From assembly GCF_029873635.1 (NCBI RefSeq), contig NC_080417.1, positions 34,026,214 to 34,090,213 on the forward strand: DNA of 64,000 nucleotides, written 5' to 3'. The notes beneath the pieces were generated by a model that was not told where the DNA came from, ran no database searches, and worked only from the letters and a program-made list of their open reading frames with translations. Positions 32,886 to 45,630 of the stretch are shown here, in pieces. Origin of the DNA: Malania oleifera (lineage: Eukaryota > Streptophyta > Magnoliopsida > Santalales > Ximeniaceae). The translations under genes and the position numbers were made by a program. Each line of letters starts with the position of its first letter. The stretch's first letter is position 1.

Positions 32886-34619
32886 TGTGATGCCTTAAAC
32901 CTACCACGCAGGGCCTGGGGTGCCATATAGGAAAACCTGCATAAATCCTTGAAATAATCTCTAATACCATAAATACACAACCCGCCCCCGAACTGGGGTC
33001 CTAGGTGTTCCCGTACATAACTGAAAACATAAATATGCAACGGAAGACTACCACCTCAAAACGCATTACCAGAGTTCTAATTATCCCAATTATACATATG
33101 TATCTCCATAACATATATTACATCCCAAAATAGACAAAATATAACACAATCTAGTGTTTCACCGTACATACATAAACTAACAAAAGAAACTACTCCCAAC
33201 CCCGTAGCACGCTAGGACTGATTCCCTGTAGGACCTAAAATATGAGATGGATATTGTGGTGAGACACTTATCAATAAGGAGGATAAGATTATCATTAGTG
33301 TATGGCTAACATGAATTTTAGTGTGAGCATAATATTTTCATTTATGTAATTTAACAGGAAATAACCATTGAAAATTGTACTCACTTGTATAACTGAAAAT
33401 ACGTATATTTTCTTGTATAACATAATTCGGCTCAATATAGCTAATTTCTCGTAAATTCACCAATATATACATAGAAGAACCAACCTTTTGGGTCATTGAA
33501 CTAACGACACGCTTCCACCCCATGGCGGGTTGTGCTACCCAAAGGCGGGACTTAGAATATGGTCGAGCGACCAATGTTAAGTCAATCAAACTAATCTATA
33601 AGTACGATTTGCCTACCCTATATCGAAATGTACCTCAGGAGGGTCTCCTGAAATGCCCTTCAGGCGGGGTCTCCTGACATAGCCTACAATAGTAGTACTG
33701 TACCCAGGTCAAATCGACTTTTCTCTACCACACTTTCATACCAGTATGGTTACACTTCCTCCTGATTATAATTACCATACCGTACTCACATAACATTTAA
33801 TCCCTTAGGATTCTTAGACTATATATTGCAATTTATGTAATAAAACTGTAATAAAATTTCATTTCCATATATCAGTATAAAACATGCCATATTATAACTC
33901 GGCATCGAGGTGCTATTTCATAACTCGGCATACAGTCATTATTTCATAACTCGGCATACAGCTGCCTTTTCATAAGTCAACATACAGCCACCATTTCATT
34001 ATATCATAATCGGCATATAACCGCCATATATGTATATCACAACAGGCATATAGCCACCATATCATTATATCATAACTGTATAAATCTGTCATAACAGATA
34101 CTGATAAAATCATCTGATTAAACTATCATATTTAACCATACCATAATACTCGTTCACATGCCACACCATTTGAATGATAAATTATAATACCATAATCGAC
34201 CTAGGGAAACATATAATTTTTTGAAAACCATGGTATGATCATCTCTAGGGTTTAATTTAACTTAAATTATATGTTTTACAAGTAAAAGGAGATGATCAAC
34301 CCACTCACTTTAGTTTTCCCCAAATACTTATAATACTCAAAACTATCATTTTCATAAGCCTGAATCGTTCAAAAAATCACATATACCGTTTATAGAATCA
34401 TATACAACAATTTAATTGGTTCATATTTCAAAATGAGCTGACATAATCTAATCCTCTTACCTGTTCTTTGAAAATCTTCCTAAAATTTTCAGAACTCGAA
34501 ACCCTAGTCTTTTAAATCTGTTGAGGATCGACGACCTACGATTTGGGAGGAGTGAGAGAGGATCGGAGAACACAAGGAAGCCCAGGAGAGCTTTAGAGAG
34601 AGAAAACCTCGAAACCCTA

Positions 34620-34672
<53 letters not shown>

Positions 34673-34921
34673 TTTTCTAAACAAAATGAGCTCACTTATA
34701 TTTATAGGCAAGCTGGCCTGCATGAAACCATCGACGGTTTGGCCATTCGCCAAACCAAAATCTTCTTCAGAAACCTCTTAGTAGTTGAAACTATCAACGA
34801 TTTTCCTGAGCTTTTTGAAACCGTCGATGGTTTGGTCTTGTGCCAAACCGATTTCCTCTTTTCTTTCTCTTTCTCTTTTCTTTTTATTTTTCCTTTTATT
34901 TTATTGGTTCAGGTTCCTACA
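32886..34921 (-). repeat. Shared middle LTR of the second Gypsy (2036 bp)
   Basis: TGTGATGCC at the left and GGTTCCTACA at the right. Minus-strand ACCGTCGATGGTTT dyads (34727-34845) precede CTATAAATATAAG (about 34696-34708). A GA microsatellite lies at 34624-34669. A tandem array of 'cataactcggcatacagccg' units lies at about 33890-34075. Confidence 0.9.
33890..34075. repeat. Tandem array in the LTR, about 24-30 bp units, about 7 copies
   Basis: Units of the form 'cataactcggcatacagccgcc'. The same array is present at about 43650-43850 in the outer LTR with small differences, so it is part of the family and not a local event. Confidence 0.8.
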
Positions 34922-35324
34922 TCCTCCCCTTCTTATAAAAATTTCATCCTCGAAATTTGCTAACTGACTTTCACTATAATCACTGGATTATCACTAATCT
35001 GCTGAACCGACTCTAGGAAGAGTCGATGGCCACCCACATAGTAGCCTCATCCTAAATTTATTAATTACCCTCACTTATGGTGGAAGAATACCGTGGTTAC
35101 ATACAATGCCTCTGGGAGATTACAATAACTATTCAAAACTCTCCCAAATACCATCCATATACTAAAACCAGAAATAAAATACCATCCATATATTAAAACC
35201 AGAAATAAACTGATAACTAAACAAACCTATACAAAAAACCAAACACCTACCTGTACTGTTATACTTACCTGAACCGTTGTACCCACCTGCCTAGTGTTGG
35301 TTCTTACTGAATAGCTGCGGGTAC
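34922..35324 (-). other. PPT and 3' non-coding region of the second Gypsy
   Basis: The minus strand reads AAGAAGGGGAGGA immediately before LTR start TGTAGGAACC, a clear polypurine tract at 34922-34935. The rest is non-coding. Confidence 0.8.
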
Positions 35325-35440
35325 TTCCAATGTATTTCCTCTTCAAGCTCTCATGAAGCTTCCTCCACTGCGTGATTACTCCAAAGCATTTTCACTAGCG
35401 GTATCTTCTTGGTACGCAGTTCTTATTCCTTACGGCCCAA
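35325..35440 (-). pseudogene. Chromodomain-like end of Gypsy integrase
   Basis: The minus strand reads ELRTKKIPLVKMLWSNHAVE followed by EAS, a stop and ELEEE. This is the conserved K-x-L-W-x-x-H-x-x-E-E-A-x-W-E core of chromovirus chromodomains with the Trp as a stop. It supports placing the family among chromoviruses. Confidence 0.7.
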
Positions 35441-36654
35441 AATCTGAACTAGCACTTCCTCGTAGGATAAGGTATAGCTGATTTCTAAGAATTCATAACT
35501 GATCGCGTGTGAGGGATCTGGGATGTACTTCCTTAACATTGACACATGGATGACATTATGCATTCTAGACAATGCTGGGGGTAATGCTATTCGGTACGCA
35601 GCCGGACCAACCCTTTCCAGAATCTCAACTTTCTGATGTACCTAGGGCTTAGCTTACCCTTCTCTCCAAACCTCATAACCCCTTTCATCGGAGCAATCCT
35701 CAAGAATATCTTATCCCCTACTGCAAACTCTAGCTTTCATTGGCATATATCAGCATAGCTCTTCTGTTGACTCTGAGCTGTTTTAATTCATTCCCTAATG
35801 AGTTTGATCTTTTCAAAAGTCTACTAAATGATCTCTAGCTCCAAAATCTGTCATTCACCAACCTCATTCTAGTACAACAAAGATTGGCGCCTTTGACCAT
35901 ACAATGCCTTATATGGTGCCATCTCGATACTAGCCTGATAGCTATTATTGTAGGCGAACTCCACTAGCGGTAAATACTAAAGCCAACCACCTCTGAAATC
36001 CAGCACACATGCCCTCAAAATATCCTCTAATATCTGGATCATCATTTCTAAATGTCCATCAGTTTGAGGGTGAAACACTGTGCTGAAAGTAAGTTGAGTT
36101 CCCAAAGCTCTCTACAGACTTTTCCAAAATTGGGAGGTGAACCGGGGGTCCCTATTTGAAACAATGGACATTGGTATACCATGCAGCCTCACTATCTCTT
36201 GAACATATAACCTTGTTAGTCGGTTCATGGAATAGCTAATTTTAATCGAAATGAAGTAAGTAGCCTTCGTCAGTCAGTCAACAATCACCTAGATAGCATT
36301 AGGTCTATGAAGTGCTGATGGTAAACCTATGACGAAGTCCATGGAAATGTGCTCCAACTTCCACTCAGGAATAGGAAGTGATTGCAACGGTGCTACTAGC
36401 CTCTGATGCTTGGCCTTCACCTACTGACATGTCAGGCACTACTCTACGAATCTGGAAATCTCCCTTTTTATGTTATTCCACCAAAATGATTCTCGCAGAT
36501 CCCAGTACATCTTAGTACTCATTGGATGCATTGTATAGAAAGAGCGATGTGCCTCCTCCAAAATAGTTTGTTTAATCTCTGCATCATTTGGTACACATAT
36601 CTTGGTGTGAAACCTCAACGTCCCATCATTAGAGACATTGAAATCTACCCCCAA
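35441..36654 (-). pseudogene. Gypsy integrase (broken)
   Basis: DGTLRFHTKICVPNDAEIKQ, EEAHRSFYTMHPMSTKMYWD and then KLEHISMDFVIGLPSAL (first Asp), [20 protein letters not shown] (second Asp as RD) and FHPQTDGHLEMMIQILEDIL (Glu kept, usual form QTDGQSERxIQ). [20 protein letters not shown] and LRIAPMKGVMRFGEKGKLSP follow. Stops occur at least eight times, including in the zinc finger. Confidence 0.85.
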
Positions 36655-36762
36655 CGCACTCTACACTTTATCCGTTATCTTCACCAGTTATGCATCTCTC
36701 TTCTGAGCTGCCTCGATCCTTTCTAGTAAAGTCCACTGAACTACTAGGCTAACAATGAACGC

Positions 36763-37212
36763 CTAATGATTTTCTTCCACTATCTCCACACCAAGTCGTT
36801 CTAGGTCCATCCTAATCTGATACTGAACTACCATTGTTGATACCAACGAGTCCACTAACTTCCGACTCAGTGCATTGGCTACCACATTAGCTTTTCCTAG
36901 GTGGTAATCGATGGTATAGTCATAGTCTTTTATTAGCTCTAACCACCTTCTCTGTCTTATATTTAGTTCTTTTTGCGTAAAGAAGTATTTGAGACTTTTA
37001 TAGTCTGTAAAGATCTCGCATCTTTCACCATACAGGTAGTGCCTCCAGATTTTTAAGGCATACTCTACTGCTGCCAATTCTATGTCATGCATGGGATAGT
37101 TCTTTTCGTATTCCTTGAGCTACTCGAAGCATACGCAATGACCTTTCCCTACTGCATTAGAACGTACTCGAGTCCTTTTTGAGATGCATCACTATAGTTC
37201 AAAAATCCACCA
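36763..37212 (-). pseudogene. Gypsy RNase H
   Basis: [40 protein letters not shown] and [18 protein letters not shown] read in one frame of 110 codons. TDYKSL replaces the usual TDHKSL. The part leading from RT is frame-shifted near 37120-37250. Confidence 0.85.
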
Positions 37213-37800
37213 TCACCTAATGGGATGGTAAAAAATGGAGCAGTGACCAGTCTTTTCCTGAAAGCTTTGCTCGCATTCACCAGTCCACTTAAACTTCACA
37301 TCCTTCCTCGTTAGCCGTGTCAAAGGACTTGACAGTCTAGAAAATCTCTCTACGAATTGGTGATAGTATCCTACTAGACCCAAGAAACTTCTAAACTCAT
37401 GCACATTTTTCGATCTCACCCAATCAAATACCGCCTCTATCTTGCTCGAGTCCACTAAAACACCTTCCTTGGATACCACGTGTCCTAGAAATGCAACTTG
37501 TTCTAACCAAAAATTGAATTTCTTGAATTTAGCATACAACTTCCTTTCTCTGAGTACCTGAAGTACCAGCCTCAAATGTAACTTATGCTCCTCGGAACTC
37601 CTCAAATATATCAGTATGTCATCAATGAACACTACTACAAACTGATCCAGATACTGGTGGAAGACCCTATTCATCATATCCATGAATGCAGCTGGAGCAT
37701 TCGTCAATCCGAAAGGCATAACCGAAAATTCATAATGGCCATACTAAGTTCATAAAGCAGTCTTCGGTACATCATCTGATTTAACTCTCACCTGATGATA
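37213..37800 (-). pseudogene. Gypsy reverse transcriptase, C-terminal part
   Basis: YHQVRVKSDDVPKTAL is followed by a stop, then [21 protein letters not shown] and the active site [19 protein letters not shown], then [19 protein letters not shown] thumb sequence. The start is cut at about 37800 by the inserted LTR fragment. The other half lies at 40124-40510. Confidence 0.9.
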
Positions 37801-37841
37801 TAATGTGATGCTGAGAGATAGAATGCGCCCCCCCCCTCAGC

Positions 37842-37844
<3 letters not shown>

Positions 37845-37922
<78 letters not shown>
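37845..37922. repeat. (CT)n microsatellite
   Basis: About 38 CT units. Arg-Glu reading frames across it are artefacts. Confidence 0.95.
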
Positions 37923-37923
<1 letters not shown>

Positions 37924-38789
37924 TATATTCTCTCTCTCTCTTTCTCTCCTCAATTTCCTCAGCTAAATGGGTACTGATCGAAAAACGGAAGATACCCCTG
38001 GGTTCCATTCTTCACCACCGACATTTTAACCGGAGTAGATTTGTCGTAGGAGTGATGTAGGCACCACTCCTGGGGTAAGGTAACCTCACACTCTCTCCTT
38101 ATTTTTTCCTTAAATCTCCAGCCAATTGACGATCGGACACTACCACAGGGTCCTAGGTTCGATCCTCATCATGTTAGCTGGAGTAGATTTTTGATTTGGG
38201 GGTTTCCTAGGCACCACTCCAAGGCTAGGGTATGATAGTGGAATTATATCCATTGTTTATTTTTAAAGTTTAATTAGCTATTAGGAGTGTGTGGGCTTAG
38301 GAAATATTAAAATAATTATTATTCTTGGAATTGAATTGATTGATTTAGGGCAAATGTGAATTTCAGGGTTTTGAGTTTCGTACACTATGGGCGTGGGATA
38401 GGGTATTTTAGCAAGCCTCTTAGTAAGCCAAGTAAGGGGAATAAATTATAACAGTTATTTTGAGAACTACTAGTTGAATTAATACGTGAAAATGAGAATA
38501 TGATGTTTTACCTAAAATTATTATGATACGAATATCAGATAAAATTGTGTGGCATATGATTTATATTAAATTGTGATGTTTTGGGATTTGAAATATGGAA
38601 AATGATGAAAAGTGGTAAATAAAATTGTTTTATTGAGAATGATGAATTATGTTATACCAATGTGTATTTTACTGGAAAGTGATGGAATATGAAATATAAA
38701 TATAGAAATATTTTCTATGATAACTGAGGAAATATGAAATGATGATATGTTTATTAACAAATGTTGAAATACATGAAATGGAATATATA

Positions 38790-38940
38790 CTGAAATGTGA
38801 ATACTGCAATGTGAATATTACAAAATGAATACTGAGTTGTGAATACTTAAATGTGAATACTAAAATGTGAATATTGCAACGTGAATACTGCAATGTGAAT
38901 AATGGAATGTGAATACTAAATTGTGAAAATGGAAATGTGG
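38790..38940. repeat. Minisatellite, about 13-14 bp unit, about 11 copies
   Basis: Repeats of 'tgtgaatactgaaa' with substitutions. The corresponding place in the related copy at 46720-46905 carries a different minisatellite. Confidence 0.8.
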
Positions 38941-40123
38941 AAATAAGAACCCTGATGGACTGGAGTATTTCTGAAAGCACGGTACCATTTCTATTGGGAT
39001 GATAACTACAACCACACGGTCTCATGAAGAGTATGGCGTGATAGTCGATTAAGCTAGTGAGAAGGGTAGTTTTGCCCCCTGAAGTCTGAACCAGGGTTAG
39101 GCAAGCCAATCATACTATAGACGATGGATTTCATATTTTGATTTCTTATTTTGATCTAATCAGGTTGGCCAACCGCGGTTTAGATCCAGCCTCTAGGCCG
39201 CACAACCCTGACCATAGGGGAAGCATGGCATGGAGAATATCCTCAGGGTAGCCATAATTTATAGACAACACATGTATTGGTTATCGAGGACACTTATGAG
39301 CTAGATTGTGAAATGAATATGCGAAATGGAAGGGTGTGATTTTATTAACATAAATAACTAGGGTGAAGTAAAACTCTCCGCTTGAGGGCTTACTGAGTAA
39401 GGTGAGTGCTCTGATAAGTATCAGTTGTAGCAGCACCCAAACTATTCGGACAATGTTACAAATGATATCAGAGCAGAGGGGAGCTATATGTATGGGCATG
39501 TAATCTCCCTTATCCTCAGGAACTTTCACTGATAAATATGGGTTGCATGTGCATGAATTTGAAAAATGGAATAAAGCTTATAAAAGATTGTGTTTTATAT
39601 CTATATGATTATACATACGAATTTGTATATATTTCTCTGATGGTATTATCACTAAAATGAGTATATTATGATATAACGAAACTCATATTACCACACACTG
39701 TAAATAATTTATTCCGTCTTACTGATGTATCTCACCCAAATATCTAATATTTTAGGAAACTGTGACAGACAAGGTGATAGAGCTCCGAGATAGAGGGAGC
39801 TGGTACCTTAGTAAACAGGGTGAGTGCTATGAGCTAGGGATATATGTTTTCCCTAGAGTATTTTGTGGATTTTTGGGAATGTGTTAGACATGTACATATA
39901 TATAGATGTATAGAACTCTGGTTAATTATATTCTGGATCGTTTGTAAATATTGACTTTCGTTGTTAGGTTTATTTGTATGAGATAGGCTGATTACCTAGT
40001 ACCCTATTTCGGGTTGGGTTATGTTGATATGGTATCAGAGTTTGCGACGTGGCAGATGATTGATTTATGGTTTATTGTTCATAAAACAAAAAAATTTGTA
40101 TGAAACATCAGGATATCACATTG

Positions 40124-40580
40124 AAGCTGGTCAAACAGATCATCAATTTGGAGTAACGGGTACTTGTTCTTTATCATCACCTTATTTATCTCCCGGTAGT
40201 CAATGCACATCCTCATCGACCCATCTTTCTTTTTCACAAACAACACTGGTGCTCCCCAGGGTGACACGCTCGGTCTGATAAATCCCCTGTCTAGTAATTC
40301 CTATAGTTGCTCCTTTAATTCCTTTAGTTCAACTAGAGCCATTCTGTATGGAGCTTTAGAAATGGGTGTCGTCCCTAGAAGTAACTCAATGGCAAACTCC
40401 AATTCACGATCAAGAGGCAATCCTGGTAAGTCCCCTAGAAAAACATTCGAGAACTTTTTTAGTACGGGAATATCCTCTAGGTTTAGTTCCCCCTTTGGTG
40501 CCTCTTTCACAAATGCTAAGTACCCCTGGCATCCCCCCAGAAGTAGCCTCTTTGCCTGAATGACTGAAAGAATCTGTGGT
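40124..40580 (-). pseudogene. Gypsy reverse transcriptase, N-terminal part, and linker
   Basis: APKGELNLEDIPVLKKFSNV and FLGDLPGLPLDRELEFAIEL are the protease-RT linker. PISKAPYRMALVELKELKEQ, then [20 protein letters not shown] and [20 protein letters not shown], are RT fingers. It ends DDLFDQLQ at about 40124, the insertion point. Confidence 0.9.
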
Positions 40581-40940
40581 ACAGAGCGCGCACACGACCT
40601 GACAAATGTAAACTCCTATTCCCCAGGAGCTCTGAACATTACCTCTCTCCGATGACAATATATACTCACATAATTGGAGGCTAACCAATCCATTCCCAGA
40701 ATGACATCGAATCCATATATATCAAACATAATTAAATTAGCAGGCAACATTCTACCCTGAATATCCACTGGGCAATTTCTAATCACTTTTCTACATGTTG
40801 TTGTCGTCCCTGTCGGTGTAACTACTAATGTATCGTCGTCTAAGGACTATGTTTCCAACCCACATAATCTGACATACCCTAGAGATACAAACAAGTGTGT
40901 GGATCCTAAATCAAACAATACAATAGTTTTATTTAAAAAC
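40581..40940 (-). pseudogene. Gypsy aspartic protease remnant
   Basis: VLFDLGSTHLFVSLGYVRLC corresponds to VLFDSGATHSFIS; the Asp is kept but Ser is Leu (DLG). MFDIYGFDVILGMDWLASN follows. Stops are present. Confidence 0.8.
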
Positions 40941-42047
40941 ATATAAATGTTACTTGTCACCATATCTCTTGCATCCTCTGCATCGCCCGGAGTCAAAGAA
41001 TACACCCGCGCCTAGGCAGTGCCCCTTTAGTTGTTCCCACATGGTGCCTGATTACCTCCCCAGTATTGTTGAGGTGCAAATGCATTTCCCGCTGGCCCAT
41101 GACAATAACAAGCAACGTGGCTGGGTTTACCACACCTATAGCAGACATTCCTTCTTTTCCAGCAATCCCCCCTGATGCTTTTTGTCGCATGTTGGGAAAA
41201 TAGGGTATGATGGGGTACCCTAAGATGCCCTGCCACCCGTCTCCTGTCTCTGACCTCTGCCGTTACCATACCTCCTCCAAAGACCCTGCCTCGAACCTGT
41301 GTGAGAACCAGAAGGCATGGACCTCTTCTTTGGGTTTTGTACCTCTACACCTCTCTGTCTGCTCATCTCCGCCACGGTGGCTTTATCCACTAGTGTCGAG
41401 AAGTCCTGTGCCTACAAAACTGCCACCTGCTCAAAGATCTCCTGTCTCAAGCCCTTCTTGAATTTCTGTGCCTTTCTGAACTCGTCAGGTACCATATATG
41501 GAGTGAAGCGTGATAGCTCCACGAACCTAGCGGCATACTACTGAACAGTTAGTTGTCTTTGAGTCAGATTCAGGAACTCCTTCGCCTTTGCGTCTCTGGT
41601 AGTGGCGAGAAAGTACCAATTGAAGAAAATCTCTCTAAAGCAATCCCAAGTTAGCACTGCAGGTACTGGCCTTTGTTCCTCTAGTAGCCTAACAGCTAAC
41701 CACCACCACTCAGCCTCTCCAGTCAGCTTGAACGTGGCATAGATCACAATCTGCTCCTCTATACATCGCAATACTACCAAGATCTTTTCAATTTCTCGAA
41801 CCCAATTCTCTGCAATGATCGGGTCGACCCTTCTCGTGAATGTGGGAGAATTCATGCGGGTGAACTAATTGATGGTACATCCTAGCTCAGCGGTGGAACA
41901 GTCCTGCCCCTTGCAACTCCGCATGACCTTGGTTATGAACTGCTAGGCGAAATCCCGAATCACCAATGTAAAACCATTGCCATCCTTATTTGATATCCCC
42001 TCATTACTGCTTCCTCTGACATTAGTATTATTATCCTTGGGATCCAT
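40941..42047 (-). pseudogene. Gypsy gag with zinc knuckle (broken)
   Basis: The ATG at the complement of 42045-42047 begins [27 protein letters not shown] and [20 protein letters not shown] (41538-41855) are the retrotransposon gag domain. CYRCGKPSHVACYC (about 41105-41146) is a zinc knuckle of CX2CX4HX4C layout. The frame is broken near 41200-41540. Confidence 0.85.
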
Positions 42048-42642
42048 CCTGAAGATATAATCGAAATGAATTTAGAATTTTAATATCTTAACTTTTCTGA
42101 TTCATTTATAACACTAAAAGACTCATTTAATATCTCAATTATTAATATAAACCCTGAACACACAACACGGATACAAAACTATCGATGGTTTTATTGAGAC
42201 CCCCTAAAACCATTGATGAAAAACCTGAGACTAAGATACTGAGAGCCTGTTTTGAGCAAACCATCGAAGGTTTGTGAACACCCCTAAAAAATCGTCAATG
42301 GTTTGGCCCCAGCAACATTCATTAATTCCCTTTTCTCATATACATTTTTAACCATTCTAAAGAACATGCTTCCGATCACCACTAGTATAACAACATACCC
42401 AACCAACGAGGCATTCCATTTCTAACCTCTTGAGTTTCAATCTCACCGCTCAGAAACAAATCGTCGATGGATTGCTGTGGTTTTTCTGAAATCATCGTTT
42501 CAAGAAAAATACAGAAGTCCATCAAGAAAATTCCGCCTTTAGATTACGAAGCCAAAAACTCAAATTTCCTACCCGTATCCTAACTCGAACCTATACTCTG
42601 GTAAGATCATCTGACAAAGTTTGCAGAACCTAGCAACCTACG

Positions 42643-42654
42643 CTCTAATACCAC
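42643..42654 (-). other. Primer-binding site of the second Gypsy
   Basis: The minus strand reads TGGTATTAGAGC, one change from the canonical PBS, two bases after the LTR end (GGGCATCACA). Confidence 0.85.
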
Positions 42655-42656
42655 TT

Positions 42657-44148
42657 TGTGATGCCCCGAACCCATCAGGTGGGGCCCGGGGTGCCGCGTA
42701 GGAAAACCTGCGTAAATCCCTGTAATAATCTTTAATACTATAAATACACAACCCGCCCTCGAACTAGGGTCTCGAGTGTTCCTATCTATAATTGAAAACA
42801 TAAATATGCAACAGAAGATTAACCACCTCAAAACGCATGACCATAGTTCTAATTATCCCAATTATACATATGTATCTCCATAACATATATTGTATCCCAA
42901 AGTAGACTAAATATAACAAAATCTGGTGTTTCACTGTACTTACATAAACTAACAAAAAAAACTACTCCAAGCCTCATAGCATGCTAGGACTGATTCCCTA
43001 TAGGACCTAAAATATGAGATGGATATTGGAGTGAGACACTTCTTAGTAAGGAAGATTAAATTACCATTAGTGTGTGGCTAACATGAGTTTTAGTGTGAAC
43101 ATAATATTTCCATTTATGTAATTGAACATAAAATAGCCATTGAAAACTATACTCACCTATATAACTGAAAATACATATATTTTCCTTTATAACATACCCT
43201 GGCTCAATATAGCTTATTTCTCATAAATTCACCAATATATGCATAGAAGAACCAACCTCTTGGGCCATTGAACTAACGACATGCTTTCGCCCCATGACGG
43301 GTTGTGCTACCCAAAGGCTGGATTAGTATGTGGCTGGCTGACCAATGCTAAGTCAATCAAACTGATCTGTAAGTACGATTTGCCTACCCTGTCCTGGAAT
43401 GTACCTCGGTAGGGTCCCATGAAATGTCCTTTAGGAGGGGTCTCCCGGAATAGCCTACAAGAGTAGTACTGTATCCAGGCCAAATCGAATTTTCCCTACC
43501 ACACTTTCATGCCAATGTGGTTGCACTCCCTCCTGATTATAGTTACGGTACTATGCTCACATAACATTTAATCCCTCAGGGTTCTTAAACCATATATTGC
43601 AATTTAGATAATAAAATCTCATTTCCTTATATCAGTTTAAAACATGTCATATTATATCTCAGCATCAAGCCATTGTTTCATAACCATACATATAGTTGTT
43701 ATTTCATAACTCGGCATACAACCGCCTTTTCATAACTTGGCATACAACCGCCATTTCGTTATATCATAATCGGCATATAACCGCCATATCAGTATATCAC
43801 AATCGGAATATAGCCGCCATATCATTATATCATAACTGTAGAAATTTGTCATAACAGATACTAATAAAATCATTTGATTAAACTATCATATTTAAACATA
43901 CCATAATACTCGTTCTCATGCCACCCCATTTGACTAATAAATTATAATACCATAATCAGCCCGAGGAAACATATAATTTGTTGAAAGTCATGGTATGATC
44001 ATTTCTAGGGTTTAATTTAACTCGAACTATATGTTTTACAAGAAAAATGAGATGATCAACCAACTCACTTTAGTTTTCCCCAAATACTTATAATCCTCAA
44101 AACTATCATTTTCATAAGCCTGAATCATTCAGAAAATCACATATACCG
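42657..44148 (-). repeat. Outer (5') LTR of the second Gypsy, first part
   Basis: TGTGATGCCCCGAACCC start, colinear with the middle LTR. It is interrupted at 44148 by an insertion with duplicated TACCG and resumes at 49949-50459 (end GGGTTCCTACA). Total about 2.0 kb. The outermost end at 50459 borders non-repeat DNA. Confidence 0.9.
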
Positions 44149-44899
44149 TGTAATAACCCAGAAAAAAAAATTATTACAAAAAATAATTAATTAAAAAATT
44201 AAAATTAATTAAAAATATTATTATTTATTAATTACTTAAACATTATTAAATTAATGTATTAAATAAACAAATAAAGGAAATAGAAAAAAAAAGAATTAAA
44301 TTAAATTAAAATTATTTATTAGTAATTAATTAGTTAAACATTATTAACTTGAATTAATTAAGTTAAGTAAAATGATGATTTTATATATATATATAGGTTA
44401 AGTTAAAGTAAGTAAAAAAAAATGAGGAAAAGAAAAAAATTAAGAAAGCTTGAAGCTTCTTGCGCAGAGAAGCTTCCTGCATTCGTCTCTCAGTCTTCTT
44501 CTCTCTCTCCTCAATTCGTCGCCCTAACGAGCACTGATCGAGAAATGAAAGGTGTCGTTGGATTACTAACTCCGTCACCGACATTTCTACTGGAGCGGAT
44601 TTGTCATGAGAGTGTCGTAAGCACCATTCCTAGGGTAAGGCAATTTTTCCCTAATTTCTCAATTTCTCGTTAGATCTTCAGTTAAATCGACGATCAGGCA
44701 TCAACATGGCGTCCTAGTCACGATTGTCGTCATTTTGGTTGGAGCAAATTTTCAATTGGGGTTTTTTTAGGCTCTACTTTAAAGCGAAAGTGGGATTTAA
44801 AAATTTTAGTAAATTTGCTATATTTAAGGGTATAATTATTTATTTAGAATTTATGGGCCTAGAAAATATTAAAACAATATTTTATTTAGGGTTGTGACT

Positions 44900-45591
44900 C
44901 ATTTCTAAAAATGAGCAGCACTAGGGCTATCCCAAGTATAGGAGTTACGTTGTGTAATAATTAGCCCAAATAGGCCAGATCATCTCCACAAGAAATGCAG
45001 ATTAGTTCTAAACTAGCGCAAAATAGAAAAAGAAAACAAATTTTACTGAACATGGTTTAGATTCAAAATTTTTGGGGGTTTTGAAATTTCATGATAAAAT
45101 TGAAACAAATTAAAACCTAAAACAAGAACATAACATGCATAAACAAGAGAATAACTAACATACAATTCAACAAATAAATTAACTAAGCTAACCTAGACAA
45201 AAGTCCTTCAATAATAAACTAACCTAAGATACTACTTGAACAAATATTTAAATCCAACACTAATTTTAAATAAATGCAGCAAGCAAACTTAACACAAAAC
45301 ATCACTTAGACTAGATTTAATGACTTTAATTAAAAAGAAAAACAAACTAACTTTTATAATAAAAACAACTCAAATAAGATTCAACAATAACGCAAACAAG
45401 TATTCAAATTCAAGAGAGAGAGAGAGTAAAAGAGGGAGTAAAGCAGAAATTAATCTAATAAAAAAGGGTTTTTCAACAATGGAATAGATTTACTCTCTAA
45501 TCAACTTAAACCAAAATTTAATCGCAACATTAACTTTAAATAAAAGTAAACTAAAGACTTAACAATGAGAATAACCCTTAATAAATATTAA

Positions 45592-45630
<39 letters not shown>

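Larger units (their letters stand above)
37803..40121 (+). mobile_element. LTR + PBS fragment of another family, inserted in Gypsy RT
   Basis: Colinear with 44480-49930 of the full insertion (less its own inserts), in plus orientation. The LTR-like end lies near 40027, followed by PBS TGGTATCAGAGTT at 40030-40042 and about 80 bp of leader. Ends are TGTGAT and ATCACA. No target duplication is found and 13 RT codons (those between DLFDQLQ and YHQVRV) are missing, so the insertion was accompanied by a deletion or followed by one. A CT microsatellite (37845-37922) and a minisatellite (38790-38940) lie inside. Confidence 0.7.

Noticed and set aside
34521..34781. Open frames with RERERE or SLSLSL runs in the Gypsy LTR
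   Set aside because: Products of the GA microsatellite at 34624-34669.
37781..38008. Minus-strand frame with long Arg-Glu run
   Set aside because: Translation of the (CT)n tract. Only its first residues overlap the real RT on the same strand but in a different frame.
40203..40563. Plus-strand frames across the Gypsy RT region
   Set aside because: Antisense shadows of the recognisable protease-RT sequence on the minus strand.
5118..42654. tRNA-like matches at the TGGTATCAGAGC sites
   Set aside because: They match only the 12 or so bases complementary to the tRNA 3' end and are primer-binding sites; no cloverleaf is present.
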